Made by a program: the position numbers and the translations under genes
Shown: piece after piece, positions 46,258 through 57,730 of the stretch
How positions within the stretch are numbered: the first letter of the stretch is position 1
How the letters are laid out: the number at the start of each line of letters is the position of its first letter
Assembly: GCA_012861695.1 (NCBI GenBank)
Contig: JAAOOA010000387.1
Span: forward strand, 186,001-250,000
Reading direction: 5' to 3'
DNA length: 64,000 nt
Origin: Trematomus loennbergii
Taxonomy: Eukaryota > Chordata > Actinopteri > Perciformes > Nototheniidae
Notes under the pieces: generated by a model
Seen by the model: the letters and a program-made list of their open reading frames with translations, nothing else
The model's database searches: none
What the model was told of the DNA's origin: nothing

Positions 46258-47104
46258 ATGGCACCCAATTCTTCCTCCAACTCCACCCCTCCATCCGGCT
46301 GATTGCCAAAACCCCATTTTCATCTTCACAGCCCTTTACGTCGTCTGCATCCTCCTCGTCCCTCTCTTCATCTTCGTCCTCTACATTGGCTTCCAGCGAT
46401 GGAGGAAACGAGGCTCTGCAGCAACAATGAGCCACACCGACGTCTTCACCTGTCACATTGTCGCCCTGGAGTTAATCGGAGTTGTGGGGAACACCATGTC
46501 CTGTTACGGTATCTACACTGATGGACAGTTTATAATTGATGTAGGGTTAGGCCTCTTTGCCGTAATCTCCCCCGGACAGACTCTGTTCCACCTGCTCACC
46601 TGTGTGGAGCGCTACCTGGCTGTTGTTCACCCCGTCATTTACCTGAGGCTGAGGCAGGGGGGCGGGGTCAGTATCAGGAACATCAGCATTGGGTGTGTTT
46701 GGTGTTTTTGCTTCATATCAGCAGGTCTCCAAGTTATTATTCTTGCCAAGTTCATTTCAGATTTTGTTTTATTGGTGTTTTCATCGATTGTCGTCTGTTT
46801 CTGCAGCATTTCAGTTCTCCTTGTTCTGATTCGCCCAGGGCCGTGGGAAGGGGGCGGGAACAGGGAGCGTGTTGACCAATCAAAGCAGAGGGCTTTCTAC
46901 ACCATCATGGCCATCATGGCTGCTCTGTTGTTGAGGTTCCTGAGCAATTTGGTTTTCACTTTGTTGTATATTTCATCAGTGCTGGGTGACTGTGGAGAGA
47001 AAGTAATGCTGTGGTCTCTTATCTGGTTCACTGTTCCCAGCCGTTTGGTTTTACCTCTGCTGTTCCTACAGAGAGCGGGGAAACTACCAGGCTGCAAACA
47101 CTGA
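46258..47104 (+). pseudogene. Plus-subfamily 7TM receptor, one N-terminal indel
   Basis: Duplicate of the 10427 receptor. The ATG is followed after about 10 codons by an extra C (ACCCCTCCATCCGG against ACCCTCCATCCGG). From TM1 onward one frame is open to the stop at 47104, including [24 protein letters not shown], all helices and GKLPGCKH. The acceptor TTTCTCCAG precedes it. If the extra C in the C-run is an assembly error this is a second intact receptor. Otherwise the first in-frame ATG is at 46427, after TM1. Confidence 0.75.
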
Positions 47105-47440
47105 GGCAGTTTGAGAATAAAAGCAAACAACCTTTAAGGAAAGAGTAACCTTAATTAGCGCATACTTATCTATTAGTGGAGTAGATTCCATTTGTTTGCA
47201 TTCAATTTGAACATTTTATGGTGTGTGAGTAGTTAAAGTCTGGTGTTCAAAGTAGATTTTGTGTGTGTTTATACTCCTGTTGCTGCTTTGCTTCAAAATT
47301 CAAACAAAAGGTTGACATTTAGCAAAAAGTTTAAATGTTTAAAGTTGTATAAATATATGGTTTTATTCTCCTTTTATAATATGTGTTGTTTTTTGTCAAT
47401 GCTCTTCTTCCAAACTTCAAAATGGTTGTGTTTTAAACAG

Positions 47441-47513
47441 CGTCTACACACCTGAAGACTCCGAGGACATGCAGGTGTTCTGGTTGAGGTTACAAAGTCA
47501 ACGTCTAACAATT
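47441..47513 (+). other. Candidate 3' exon, frameshifted copy
   Basis: TTTTAAACAG acceptor and VYTPEDSEDMQVF, then one G fewer in TGTTCTGGTTGAGG than in the other copies, which breaks the frame after VFW. Confidence 0.35.
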
Positions 47514-47740
47514 GACACTTACTATTTTGTACAAGTTTTAGTAATAAAAACGTAGATAAAGTAGAGTTGCTTTATTTCCAAAATGTTGAACTATCTCTTT
47601 AAACACTACTTGGACTGACCCTGCGTTTTAACGCATTAACAACATTTGCCTACCTTGATTGATCTGCAAAGTCTGACGCCTGTTGTGATATATGCTAACC
47701 TCTGCTCCCGTCCGTCATTCAGTTACATTTAAAATGAGCA

Positions 47741-47747
<7 letters not shown>

Positions 47748-47837
<90 letters not shown>
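47748..47837. repeat. (CA)n microsatellite
   Basis: About 90 bp; duplicate of 11912-12005 with a few repeats fewer. Confidence 0.98.
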
Positions 47838-47838
<1 letters not shown>

Positions 47839-48234
47839 CTTGTAAACTTTCAATGGTTAAATAGGTATTATATTGCCTTAAAAGTTCAGTAACTTCAAAA
47901 GTGCAGGAAAAGGTAGAAGACAGCGTAACGATGCAGACAAATATCATATCATGTTATAGCAAACATCTGGCAATATCTCGATAAGTCATTTTGACAGCAA
48001 AACGTTATATATGCTTTAGCACAGCAGGGATGCATCCTGTAATGACAATCAAAGGTACAACTATTGATCTGAGAGAAATAACTTGTTAGGGGCCATGACC
48101 AAGCTATTTTGTGTTTTATGTTGCACTTGAACCCATTCTAAGAATGTGGCTAAGGATGTCGAGCGGTCTCCCACCAATCAGAAGGTCAGTGATTCGATCC
48201 TGAGCCCCTGCAGTCAAGAAGTTGAAGTGTCCTT

Positions 48235-49115
48235 GGAAAACATTCTGAACCCCAAGTTGCAAAAGGACAATAAACTGCATCCCAAATTACTATCTGGTCA
48301 CATCTACTCAATCCCATTTAGCCAATTGGGCAAGATACTGACCCCCAACTTGCACATAGGCCAGGCTACTCAACGCCATAGTGCAAATTGGTAGAGATAC
48401 TGAACCCCAAATTCTATATTGGGCAATATGCTGACCCCAAATTGAAATCGGTCAAGTTTCTGAACCCCAAATTCTATATTGGGCAAGACACTGACCCCCA
48501 AAACTAAAATTTGCCAAGATTTTCAACGCCAAGTTGCAAACTGCTCAGGATAATCAACCTCAAATTACAAATAGGCCAAGATAATTATCCCTGAATTGCA
48601 AATTGTTCAAGTTTCTGAACCCCAAATTGAATATTGGTAAAGATATGCAACCCCAAATTATATATTGGCCAAGATACTGAACCCCAAATTAAAATCCTTC
48701 AAGTTTCTGAACCCCAAAAAGCAAATTGGTCAAGAAACTCAACCCCAAAATCCAAATATGACTAGATAATCAACCCCAAATTCCAAATTGGTAAATATAT
48801 GGAACCCCAAATTATATTTTGGGCAGGATACTGAATCCCAAATGAAAATCGGTCAAGATTCTGAACCCCAAATTGCACATTTCTAAGGATAATCAACCTC
48901 AAATTACAAATACAACAAGATATTAACCCCTAATTGCAAATTGTTCAAGATACTGACAACCAAATAAAAAATTGGTCCAGATTCATAAACTCAAATTCCA
49001 AATATGACTAGATAATCAACCACGAATTGCAAATTGGTTAAAATACTGAACCCCAAATTATATATTGGACAAGATACTGAACCCCAAATGAAAAGTGGTC
49101 AAGATTCTGAACTTA
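48235..49115. repeat. ~31-bp degenerate tandem repeat
   Basis: Duplicate of 12350-13000 but about 230 bp longer, with extra units between TCTATATTGGGCAA blocks at 48420-48780. The array length therefore changed after the segmental duplication. Confidence 0.85.
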
Positions 49116-49427
49116 CTAAGGTTTTATGGGCGTCATAAATCAATCACTTAACATGTCATAAATACCAAAGTTACATAAACCCTTGTCTTTCAACTACTCA
49201 TAGGTACCGATATGTTCTTGATATGTGATCAAAAAAAATGTTGTGAGGAATCACCTCAAAAAAACAAGTCATAAATACAAACAAAGATATTCCCTGGAAT
49301 CAAATTTAACCACAAAGATTCAGTCTTATAAGACACAATTCTCTTCACCAATAAATACACATACGTAACCAAATCTCTTAATATCTGTATTTAACTACAT
49401 ATTAATCTATTTTCTTTGTTTTAAAAG

Positions 49428-49780
49428 ATCACCCACCTCAGCAAAGTTTCTTCTGATCGTCCTTCTACACCGTCTTCAAACTCTCTGACTACTGTTCACT
49501 GCGATCTGATCCAGATATATTTAAATCTGTATCCGTGATGAAGGTAAGGGAAGCACAGGTGAGAGCAGGACTGACTCATTTAATGGTATTTCTTACGGTA
49601 GATTAAAACAGGCACATGTATTTCTCGCAGTGTGTCTCTGGGAGGTCAGATTGCAGCGACAGCAGCTGCATTATTTGAATAGTGCGCCAATCATCATCAG
49701 CGAGTTGTCTCTGGATGATCTGTATAGACATTCTACAACTAAAACACAATAAAACACTAAGAGTAATTTATAATGAGATG
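49428..49780 (-). promoter_or_regulatory. Orphan minus-type exon 1 and promoter block
   Basis: Duplicate of 13311-13660, donor GTGGGTGATC on the minus strand intact, no coding exon downstream. Confidence 0.45.
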
Positions 49781-50629
49781 TAGTCTTTTTTTAAATACAG
49801 TAATGTTAAACATGTTTATCCTACAATATAACATACAGTCATGCTACGTTAAAGTTTAATATTAGATAATTGTTAAGTTTGATAATTGGATAGTTAGGCC
49901 TGTTTATAAAGGGTTGGGTTGTCTTGGTTAAGTCCTCATAAACAAGACATCTCACACTATGTCACATTTTCAAATAAAAATGTCTGTCTTATGCCTACAA
50001 CTTAAAATAAAGTGTTACCATACAGTATGATGTATTACATATTGAACAACCCCATAATTGTTCATTCCACATATAAATTCCTACATTTTGCTATTTGTCT
50101 CCTCATGATCAGTATAGACATTATACAACAAAAACAAAATAAAACACACAGAATATGTTTTAATATATTTATTCCCTCATTATAATACAGCAATGTTTTA
50201 AACATTTAATCACAATGCAACATCACACAAAAAATATAGTAAAACAAGTCACATTACTTTATATAATTTTATGATAGGCCCAGTTTGACGGCAGGGAATA
50301 GAGTACAGTTGTTATTTACAAAGTAATGGACAGAAAGTTGCTAACATCACCGCTAACTGTAGCCTGTTTGTCTTATAAGCCATGCTACTATCTAGGGTAC
50401 TTAATGTAACATATGAAGTTAAAAACTTCACTTAAAGTTAAGAAATTTGATTGTTCAATCTGCTATGGCATATTCATGAAATGCTAGGTTGTCTTGGTTA
50501 ATGCAAGTTGTCATTACAAAAACATAGCAAACTCATTATTCTTCCAAATTAGTGCAAAAACAAAAATGTTATGCAGATGAAACTATCTCATATGAGCATG
50601 ATTCTACTTCAAAGTATTACAAAGTTTTT

Positions 50630-50706
50630 TCTAAATGTACCTGTGGCTCTAACCATCAGTAATGGAGTACCACAGGGTCCTATCCTTGGTCCTCTACTAT
50701 TTTCCT
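50630..50706 (+). mobile_element. RT relic, duplicate of 14505-14582
   Basis: Encodes the same SNGVPQGPILGPLLF motif with no visible change. Confidence 0.55.
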
Positions 50707-50914
50707 AAAAAGTAACTCTGATGTTCCATATCACTCCTGCAAAAGATATTCTCTACATCGACCTGTGATTATTACCATCCTATTATGAGAACGTAGGTAC
50801 GGATATCACTCTTGCTGACAGTAAGATATCGCAATTTTTTTTTTTTTAAAACATGGCTTGTATTTGAGAGTTTAAGGTATGATACGCTCACATATAATCC
50901 TTCGCTCATCCTGA

Positions 50915-51468
50915 TTCAGTGTTTTGTTTGCAGCATTGTATTTTCCTGCCCGGTGTAGAAACAGACTGCCAGATTATGGACATAAAAGTCAAACAAATGT
51001 CGTTAACCAACACATTGGCCATCAGATCCCCAACAAACCTAAACAACAGCACTCTCATTATGGCCATGATGGTGTAGAAAGCCCTCTGTTTTGATTGGTC
51101 AACCCGCTCCCTGATCCCGCCCCCTTACCCGGCCCTGGACGCTTGAGAACGTAGAGAACTAAAATGCTGCAGAAACAAAGGACAATTAAGAAGGAAACCA
51201 TCATGCAATAATACAAGGTATCATTTAACCCAGTGACATCCCCATAAAAAATAGCCATCAATCCAAAGCAAAATAACCAGACACATCCAATGCTGATGTT
51301 CCTGACCCTGACCCCGCCCCCCTGCGTCAGCCCCAGGTAGATGACGGGGTGAACAACAGCCAGGTAGCGCTCCACACAGGTGAGCAGGTGAAACAGAGCC
51401 TCTCCGGTGAAGGTGAAGTGAAGAATTGAAAACCCAATAGCCAAAATCGCAGAAATATTGATGAACCC
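50915..51468 (-). pseudogene. Minus-subfamily receptor truncated by the 11.4-kb element
   Basis: Duplicate of 14791-15344 with the same start inside GGFINISAILAIG, the same ICL3 frameshift and the same TM7 deletion. A small number of private substitutions (for example TTACCCGG against TTCCCCGG) show it has diverged since the duplication. Confidence 0.85.
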
Positions 51469-51475
51469 GCCGATG

Positions 51476-51806
51476 CAACACACTCTCACTCCCTAAACGT
51501 CCAGGAGCGACGCTTGGTCAGGGTCCCGTGGCGTGCAGTTGGGACGCGCCGAGGCTCCTTCAGCTTCATAAACGGATGCAAAGAGCTTTCAACTGATTGC
51601 AATGTATTCCCATCGGCAGCGGTATTTGACGCTCAGGGAAGCACGGCATCGGTCCATGTCGGCGGCATTTAAAGGCAATGTGAGCGTCCATTCCCATTGG
51701 ATAACGGAGGATTTACCTTCGGAAGTAACTATTCTCCTTACTGTCGATTGATTTTACAGTGATATCTGCACTACTCATCAACTCAAAAACACCAGATTAT
51801 CCTTGT
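51476..51806. repeat. Left 331-bp terminal inverted repeat
   Basis: Complement of 16641-16971 and (in part) of 62585-62867. It ends ACCAGATTATCCTTG on its inner side. The 7-mer of the target site, GCCGATG, also occurs inside the repeat (as its complement CATCGGC here). Confidence 0.9.
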
Positions 51807-52099
51807 TAATTACACAACATTGATTGGTTTAAATTGTGTGCAATGCTTTTGTGTTTTTCCCCTTCGATCAGAGAAAACGGATGGCAGAAGACACTACACT
51901 ATCCAGAATCCTCAGCGATCGTTTGGGACTACACCATGTGCTCTGTTTGACAAACCCCGTGATTAGTTATCAAGCTCTGTGATTGGATGTTGGAGTGGCA
52001 GTGCACTAAGTTTACAACCGCGTCAAACAGCACTTTGAAATGGAATAAACCCATCGACAGCACACTATCCAATCAAGACTCCAACGTGTCCTACTACCC

Positions 52100-54135
52100 C
52101 CCCACAGAGCCCCCAAGGACGGACTAGAGACCTCCAGCAGCACTCCCTAACAGTGGGACTCTGTGTATTTCACACCTCCAGGGCGGAGACCGGGAAAATC
52201 ACCTCTCTATGCCCGCTCACAGAGCCCCCAAGGACGGACTAGAGACCTCCAGCACCCTGGAGAGCTACATTGTGAAATCTTGCTACTAATCCATAACTTT
52301 TGATAACAAGCTCTGTTCGGTTCAGGCCTTTCTGTACCCCCCCATGTCCACGTACCCCGCATCCAATGGTACCATCGCCGAGTCTCTAGGACCTCGGGGA
52401 GCGGAGTTACGGCAGAGGGTCAGATTCTGAAAATACGATTTGAGAACAGGGCTCTGATCATGGCTAAAGTCTTGTTAGAAACTGGTGAATCTGTTTAAAT
52501 GCAGGCAGCCGAGTCACTGCTTTTAGCAGGGTCTCAGAGAGCCAGAGACCCAGGGTACAGCACCTCGCTGTCTTACCCAGAAAACAGGGCTCTGATCAGG
52601 GCTAAAGTCTTGTAGAAACTGGTGAATCTGTTTAAATGCAGGCAGCCGAGTCACTGCTTTTAGCAGGGTCTCAGAGAGCCAGAGACTCAGGGTACAGCAC
52701 CTCGCTATCTTACCCAGAAAACAGGCTCTGATCAGGGCTAAAGTAACGTTAGAAACTGGTGAATCTGTTTAAATGCAGGCAGCCGAGTCACTGCTTTTAG
52801 CAGGGTCTCAGAGAGCCAGAGACCCAGGGTACAGCACCTCGCTGTCTTACCCAGAAAACAGGGCTCTGATCAGGGCTAAAGTCTTGTTAGAAACTGGTGA
52901 ATCTGTTTAAATGCAGGCAGCCGAGTCACTGCTTTTAGCAGGGTCTCAGAGAGCCAGAGACCCAGGGTACAGCACCTCGCTGTCTTACCCAGAAAACAGG
53001 GCTCTGATCAGGGCTAAGTCTTGTTAAAACTGGTGAATCTGTTTAAATGCAGGCAGCCGAGTCACTGCTTTTAGCAGGTCTCAGAGAGCCAGAGACCCAG
53101 GGTACAGCACCTCGCTGTCTTACCCAGAAAACAGGGCTCTGATCAGGGCTAAATAACGTTAGAAACTGGTGAATCTGTTTAAATGCAGGCAGCCGAGTCA
53201 CTGCTTTTAGCATGGTCTCAGAGAGCCAGAGACCCAGGGTACAGCACCTCGCTGTCTTACCCAGAAAACAGGGCTCTGATCAGGGCTAAGTAACGTTAGA
53301 AACTGGTGAATCTGTTTAAATGCAGGAGACCTCCAGCAGAAGTCCCTAACAGTGGGACTCTGGTTATTTCACACCTCCAGGGCGGAGACCGGGAAAATCA
53401 CCTATCTCTGCCCGCTCACAGAGCCCCAAGGACGGACTAGAGACCTCCAGCAGAAGTCCCTAACAGTGGGACTCTGGTTATTTCACACCTCCAGGCGGAG
53501 ACCGGGAAAATCACCTATCTCTGCCCGCTCACAGAGCCCCAAGGACGGACTAGAGACCTCCAGCAGCACTCCCTAACAGTGGGACTCTGTGCATTTCACA
53601 GCTCCAGCAGAGACCAGGGGGAAATCACCTCTTTTTGCCCGCTCACAGAGCACCGAAAGACAGACTAGAGACCTCCAGGATAGCTCCCTAACAGTGGGAC
53701 TTTGTGCATTTCACAGCTCCAGCAGAGACCAGGGGGAAATCACCTCACTCTGCCCGCTCACAGAGCCCCCAAGGACGGACTCGAGACCTCCAGCATGTCC
53801 CCATAACAGTGGGACTCTACACCTCCAGGAGAGACCAGGGGGAATCACCTCACTCTGCCCGCTCACAGAGCCCCCAAGGACGGACTCGAGACCTCCAGCA
53901 TGTCCCCATAACAGTGGGACTCTACACCTCCAGGAGAGACAGGGGGAAATCACCTCGCTCTGCCCGCTCACAGAGCCCCCAAGGACGGACTCGAGACCTC
54001 CAGCATGTCCCCATAACAGTGGGACTCTACACCTCCAGGAGAGACCAGGGGAAATCACCTCACTCTGCCCGCTCACAGAGCCCCCAAGGACGGACTCGAG
54101 ACCTCCAGCATGTCCCCATAACAGTGGACCTCCAT
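52100..54135. repeat. ~100-115-bp tandem array (ACGGACTAGAGACCTCCAG)
   Basis: Units contain GAGCCCCCAAGGACGGACT, AGAGACCTCCAGCA, CCCTAACAGTGGGACTCTG and ATCACCTC...CCCGCTCACA. One or two units lie left (52100-52255) and about seven right (53325-54135) of the nested 140-bp array. Units shorten to about 100 bp at the right. Long open frames on both strands here are repeat-encoded. Confidence 0.9.
52440..53325. repeat. ~140-bp tandem array nested in the previous one
   Basis: Six to seven near-identical units with CAGGGCTCTGATCAGGGCTA, ACTGGTGAATCTGTTTAAATG, GCAGCCGAGTCACTGC and CAGCACCTCGCTGTCTTACC. The last unit is cut at AAATGCAG, where the outer array resumes with GAGACCTCCAGCAG. Confidence 0.9.
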
Positions 54136-54194
54136 AACCTTGCACACCATGATCCCCGGGCCCCCACACTTAAGCACTCCCCACGGACTAAACA

Positions 54195-54460
54195 CAGGTA
54201 TTCACACCCACCAGAACCTCGTGCCCCTGATGACCCTAAAGGGGGGATTTTGTGGTGCTTCGATGTCCGCCCATCAGCATCCATATTCGGCCTTCTTCAC
54301 GGCACCACCACCCTTTCTGTGGAGGTATTCTCGTGCCCCTGGTGACCCTAAAGGGCGTGGATTTTGGTGGTGCTTTTATGTCTGCCCATCAGCATCCAAA
54401 TTCGGCCTTCTTATTGCACCACCACCCCCTTCTGGGCTGGAGGTTCACAACACTTTAACT
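54195..54460. repeat. Two diverged units of the 117-bp repeat
   Basis: Contains CTCGTGCCCCTGATGACCCT, CCCATCAGCATCCATATTCG and CACGGCACCACCACCC, the same family as the homogeneous array at 61475-61960 on the other side of the gene. Confidence 0.8.
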
Positions 54461-54699
54461 TTTGTTCACCCTCCTCTGGCTTACACCTCCTCCGCCAACA
54501 CTTGAGCGCTCATCACAGGGTTCAGCACCCCGGTGCTGATGGAAAGTGGCACTTTTCTGCCCCTGGTAACCATCAAGGTTATTGTTTTTTTTTTGTTTTT
54601 TTATTTAAACAAAAAACCACAGTACACACAGCCTAAAACATCAACTATTTACACGTAGCAGTACTGCTGCTATAACAGTACTACTACATTTTTTACCCT

Positions 54700-54900
54700 A
54701 CGTTTTAAAGTGCAGTTATGCGCCCTGGAGGTGTTGCACTATTAACAAAATGTATGCCCAGGATTCTGGCACCTTCCCTGGCTTGTAAAGTGCAGTTATG
54801 CGCCTGGAGGTCTTGCACTATTCAAATGTATGCCCAGGATTCTGGCACCTTCCCTGGCTTGTAAAGTGCAGTTATGCGCCCTGGAGATATTGTACTATTT
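54700..54900. repeat. ~80-bp tandem repeat (three units)
   Basis: Units contain AAAGTGCAGTTATGCGCC, CTGGAGGTNTTGCACTATT and CAGGATTCTGGCACCTTCCC. The complement of the first motif occurs near the right end of the element (GCATAACTGCACTTACAAGCC at about 62240), so it is also a subterminal inverted repeat. Confidence 0.8.
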
Positions 54901-54961
54901 ACAAAATGTATACACAGGATTATAATAATAATTATATACACGGTATACATATTCACAATGT

Positions 54962-57680
54962 TTAGCGGGATTCAGGGGACCAAATTAGGCGTCTAATTCT
55001 TACGGTGCACCAGGGCAAACAGGTTGAGTCCACGGCCCCTGCCCCATCATCAGGAGTGTCAACCAGCCCCGGTCCCGACTTCATTGGCCTCTTTCCCTCC
55101 CGCTTCCGCTTCCGCTGCTGCTGCCGCTCCAATGACCCATCAGGTGAAGATGATGAAGCAGTACTGTTATAGCAGCCCTCTTCGGAGGTCTCCCCATCTG
55201 ACAGCGGTAGACATCCTTCTGATGATGATGCAGCTGCTGCCGCATCTGATGACGCCCTGAACATGGAGCGATTCTCAATGCCTCCTTTATTCCCGCGCAT
55301 TCGCGTAGAACCGGTCCGCCGTGGTTACGTTATGACACATAAACCTGGCGAGAATCGACCGCTTTCTGGATCTTGGTGATGCTTGATATTGTCAGCCAGG
55401 GCAGTGCGCAGGATTGTGAAGGTGACGGCTGTTTCTAGCCCAGCATCAGCCCATGCCCTCTTCAGTGAGCGTTCAGTTCTTGGAGGCCCGATTCCCCCTT
55501 GTGAAAAGGAAGAATTCATTCTGAGGACCCAGCAATGCCTCTTTAATCCCCATCCACCGCATGTCCCAGCTAAACTCCTCTACTGTAAGCGCCAGCTGTG
55601 CTTCGCCATATGTCTTGGCCGTCTTGTGATCCTGCACATGGATGATGTAGCCCTCAGCAGTTCCCCTTATGGCTGCCTCTAAGACCTCACTGTTTTTCAT
55701 GTTTGCGTACACGCCCGTACGGTGGCCATACAGGAGGCTCCAATGGAGGGTGAGATAGCCATAGAGAAGCTTCTGGGTGGTTGAGGTCGGCGTGCCGGCC
55801 ATCAGGTCGAGGAGCTCCGGGATGCGCTTCTCAGCGGCCGCCATGGCGGCGAGAAGCTCCGCCTGGCTCGGCAGACGATCCAGTTTGTTCCTCTTCACCT
55901 TAAACTGATGTAGAGTGACTGCCTTATTCAAGTGTTTCATGTTGGCTTTCACCTCTCTCATTATGTGGGTCATATCAGACTGGGTGAGCTTGCACCCCCG
56001 GGGCTTTGACTCAGACATGTACCCCATGAACTGGTGCACATTCTTCAGGAAGAACTCTGATGTTGTGACTGCCCGGCCCGGCTTTACAATATACTCGCTC
56101 CAGCCACGGATCATCTTCATGTTTCTTAGGAACAGCCAGTCTGACAGGCGGTTAACACCATGGGCCATGTATACTATGAAGTTCTTTATCCGGCTGATCT
56201 TCGACACAACATTGTCTTTCTGTTTTACTGTCGGAGCGACACCCAAACAATGATCCAAGTATGTCTGAAGGTACGCCTCCATGCTTCTAGGCAACGTGAT
56301 TTCACGCATGGTATTCCCCCGTCCACACCCAGTGGACCAGTAATTTGAGGGAGAGGGCAAGTCATTAGCCAGCTTAGAGGCACGGGTCTTCCGGCATACA
56401 GGGGTCTCGCTACCGGAGGCTACTGCAAACATGACAGTTTCCACCGGGGTCTTCACAGGGGTCTCGCTACCGGAGGCTACTGCAAACATGACAGTTTCCA
56501 CCGGGGTCTTCACAGGGGTCTCGCTACCGGAGGCTACTGCAAACATGACAGTTTCCACCGGGGTCTTCACAGGGGTCTCGCTACCGGAGGCTACTGCAAA
56601 CATGACAGTTTCCACCGGGGTCTTCACAGGGGTCTCGCTACCGGAGGCTACTGCAAACATGACAGTTTCCACCGGGGTCTTCACAGGGGTCTCGCTACCG
56701 GAGGCTACTGCAAACATGACAGTTTCCACCGGGCTCTTCACAGGGTCTCGCTACCGGAGGAAACTGGTAATATGACAGTCTTCACTGGGCTCTTCACAGG
56801 GTTCTTGACCGGTCTCTTTCCACCGGAGGCTACTGCAAGCATGACAGTCTTCACTTGGCTCTTCACAGGGTTCTTTACCGGTCTCTTCCCACCGGAGGCT
56901 ACTGCAAGCATGACAGTCTTCACCGGGCTCCTCACAGGGGTCCGCTACCGGAGGTTACTGGGGACTGCATGACAGTCTTCACCGGGGTCTTCACAGGGGT
57001 CCCGCTACCGGAGGTTACTGGGGACTGCATGACAGTCTTCACCGGGGTCTTCACAGGGGTATTGCTGCCTGAGGCTACTGTGTTTATGCCGGAGGTACTT
57101 GGGATTGCCAGGCCCTTAAATCGTATACATTCGTCCTCTTCCTCAAGAACAGCAGCACTCTGCTTCCTGGGTTTTAGCTCCTTTTTCAGCCTGGAGCGCA
57201 GGGTCTTCACCTCATCATTGAGGGCATCCTTCTGAGCCCTCAATGCCACATTTTCCAGCATCACCTGCCTGCAGTCCTCGTTGTCACACTCGGTATGTGG
57301 GGAGAAGGGTGGAGGGTGCCCGGGGTATTCCCCTCATTGTCTATATCCAATGATGTAGCCATTCCAATGATGGGGTTAGTCTCACGGAGGTCATGGAGCA
57401 ACTGCAGTGCCACACTATGCTTCAGCCTTGCCATGACCTGCTGTGCCTCATGTCGGGACAACTCAGGGTGGTCATGTTTTACATGACGGTCCAGTCTCTT
57501 CCCAGCGTACGAACACCCAGCGATGGGACAGGGTTTGGTCCGAACATTTATCCTTCCACTGGCTATTTTCAGGAGGATTCCCCTCTCCTCCAATTCCAAG
57601 TTCCGCACTGCATGCTTGTGCTTAAGGTGTTTGTTCAATGCCAGATAGAAGAGTCTGCACACCGGGCATTCAGATGACAT
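54962..57680 (-). pseudogene. Zinc-finger tyrosine recombinase-like gene, frameshifted
   Basis: Order from the start (ATG at 57680 or 57713): C2H2-like fingers CPVC...HLKHKH and CPIAGCSYAG...HVKHDH; a coiled-coil-like stretch (LENVALRAQKDALNDEV); a 19-residue tandem repeat; a ~100-residue helical core-binding-like region (MEAYLQTYLDHCLG); then a catalytic domain. Catalytic residues seen: Arg in GHRTGVY (55719-55721), Lys in DHKTAK (55623-55625), Arg in TILRT (55406-55408), His in FMCHN, Tyr in DRFYA (55305-55307). TILR-Arg to His is about 24 residues and His to Tyr is 9; XerD has 23 and 9. A 112-residue tail with KRKREGKR follows in a shifted frame, ending at 54962. There are five or six one-base frameshifts (about 57300, 56938, 56745, 55480, 55365, 55290), several in G-runs. 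By family knowledge such enzymes cut and join DNA through the Tyr. A relation to Crypton elements is possible but not shown. Confidence 0.75.
56399..57070. repeat. 57-bp coding minisatellite in the recombinase gene
   Basis: Six near-identical 57-bp units (56399-56760), each encoding TPVKTPVETVMFAVASGSE on the minus strand, followed by about four diverged units (PVKTVMLAVASGGKRPVKN and PVTSGSGTPVK types) to 57070. The unit length is a multiple of three, so copy number can change without frameshift. Confidence 0.9.
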
Positions 57681-57730
57681 CCTTACTGAAACACACATAA
57701 TGAATTTGATCAAAATGATGTTATAGTTCT

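Noticed and set aside
53589..54345. Long overlapping open frames on both strands (up to 213 codons)
   Set aside because: They run through ~100-bp tandem repeats whose unit happens to stay open; composition is repeat-driven and no domain is visible.
55024..55278. Alternative frames overlapping the recombinase C-terminus
   Set aside because: The 112-codon minus-strand tail frame ending at 54962 has better coding character (Ser/Glu-rich then KRKREGKR) and follows the catalytic Tyr directly; the others are its shadows.
55915..56775. Plus-strand frames of 112 and 114 codons
   Set aside because: Antisense shadows of the recombinase gene and its 57-bp minisatellite.
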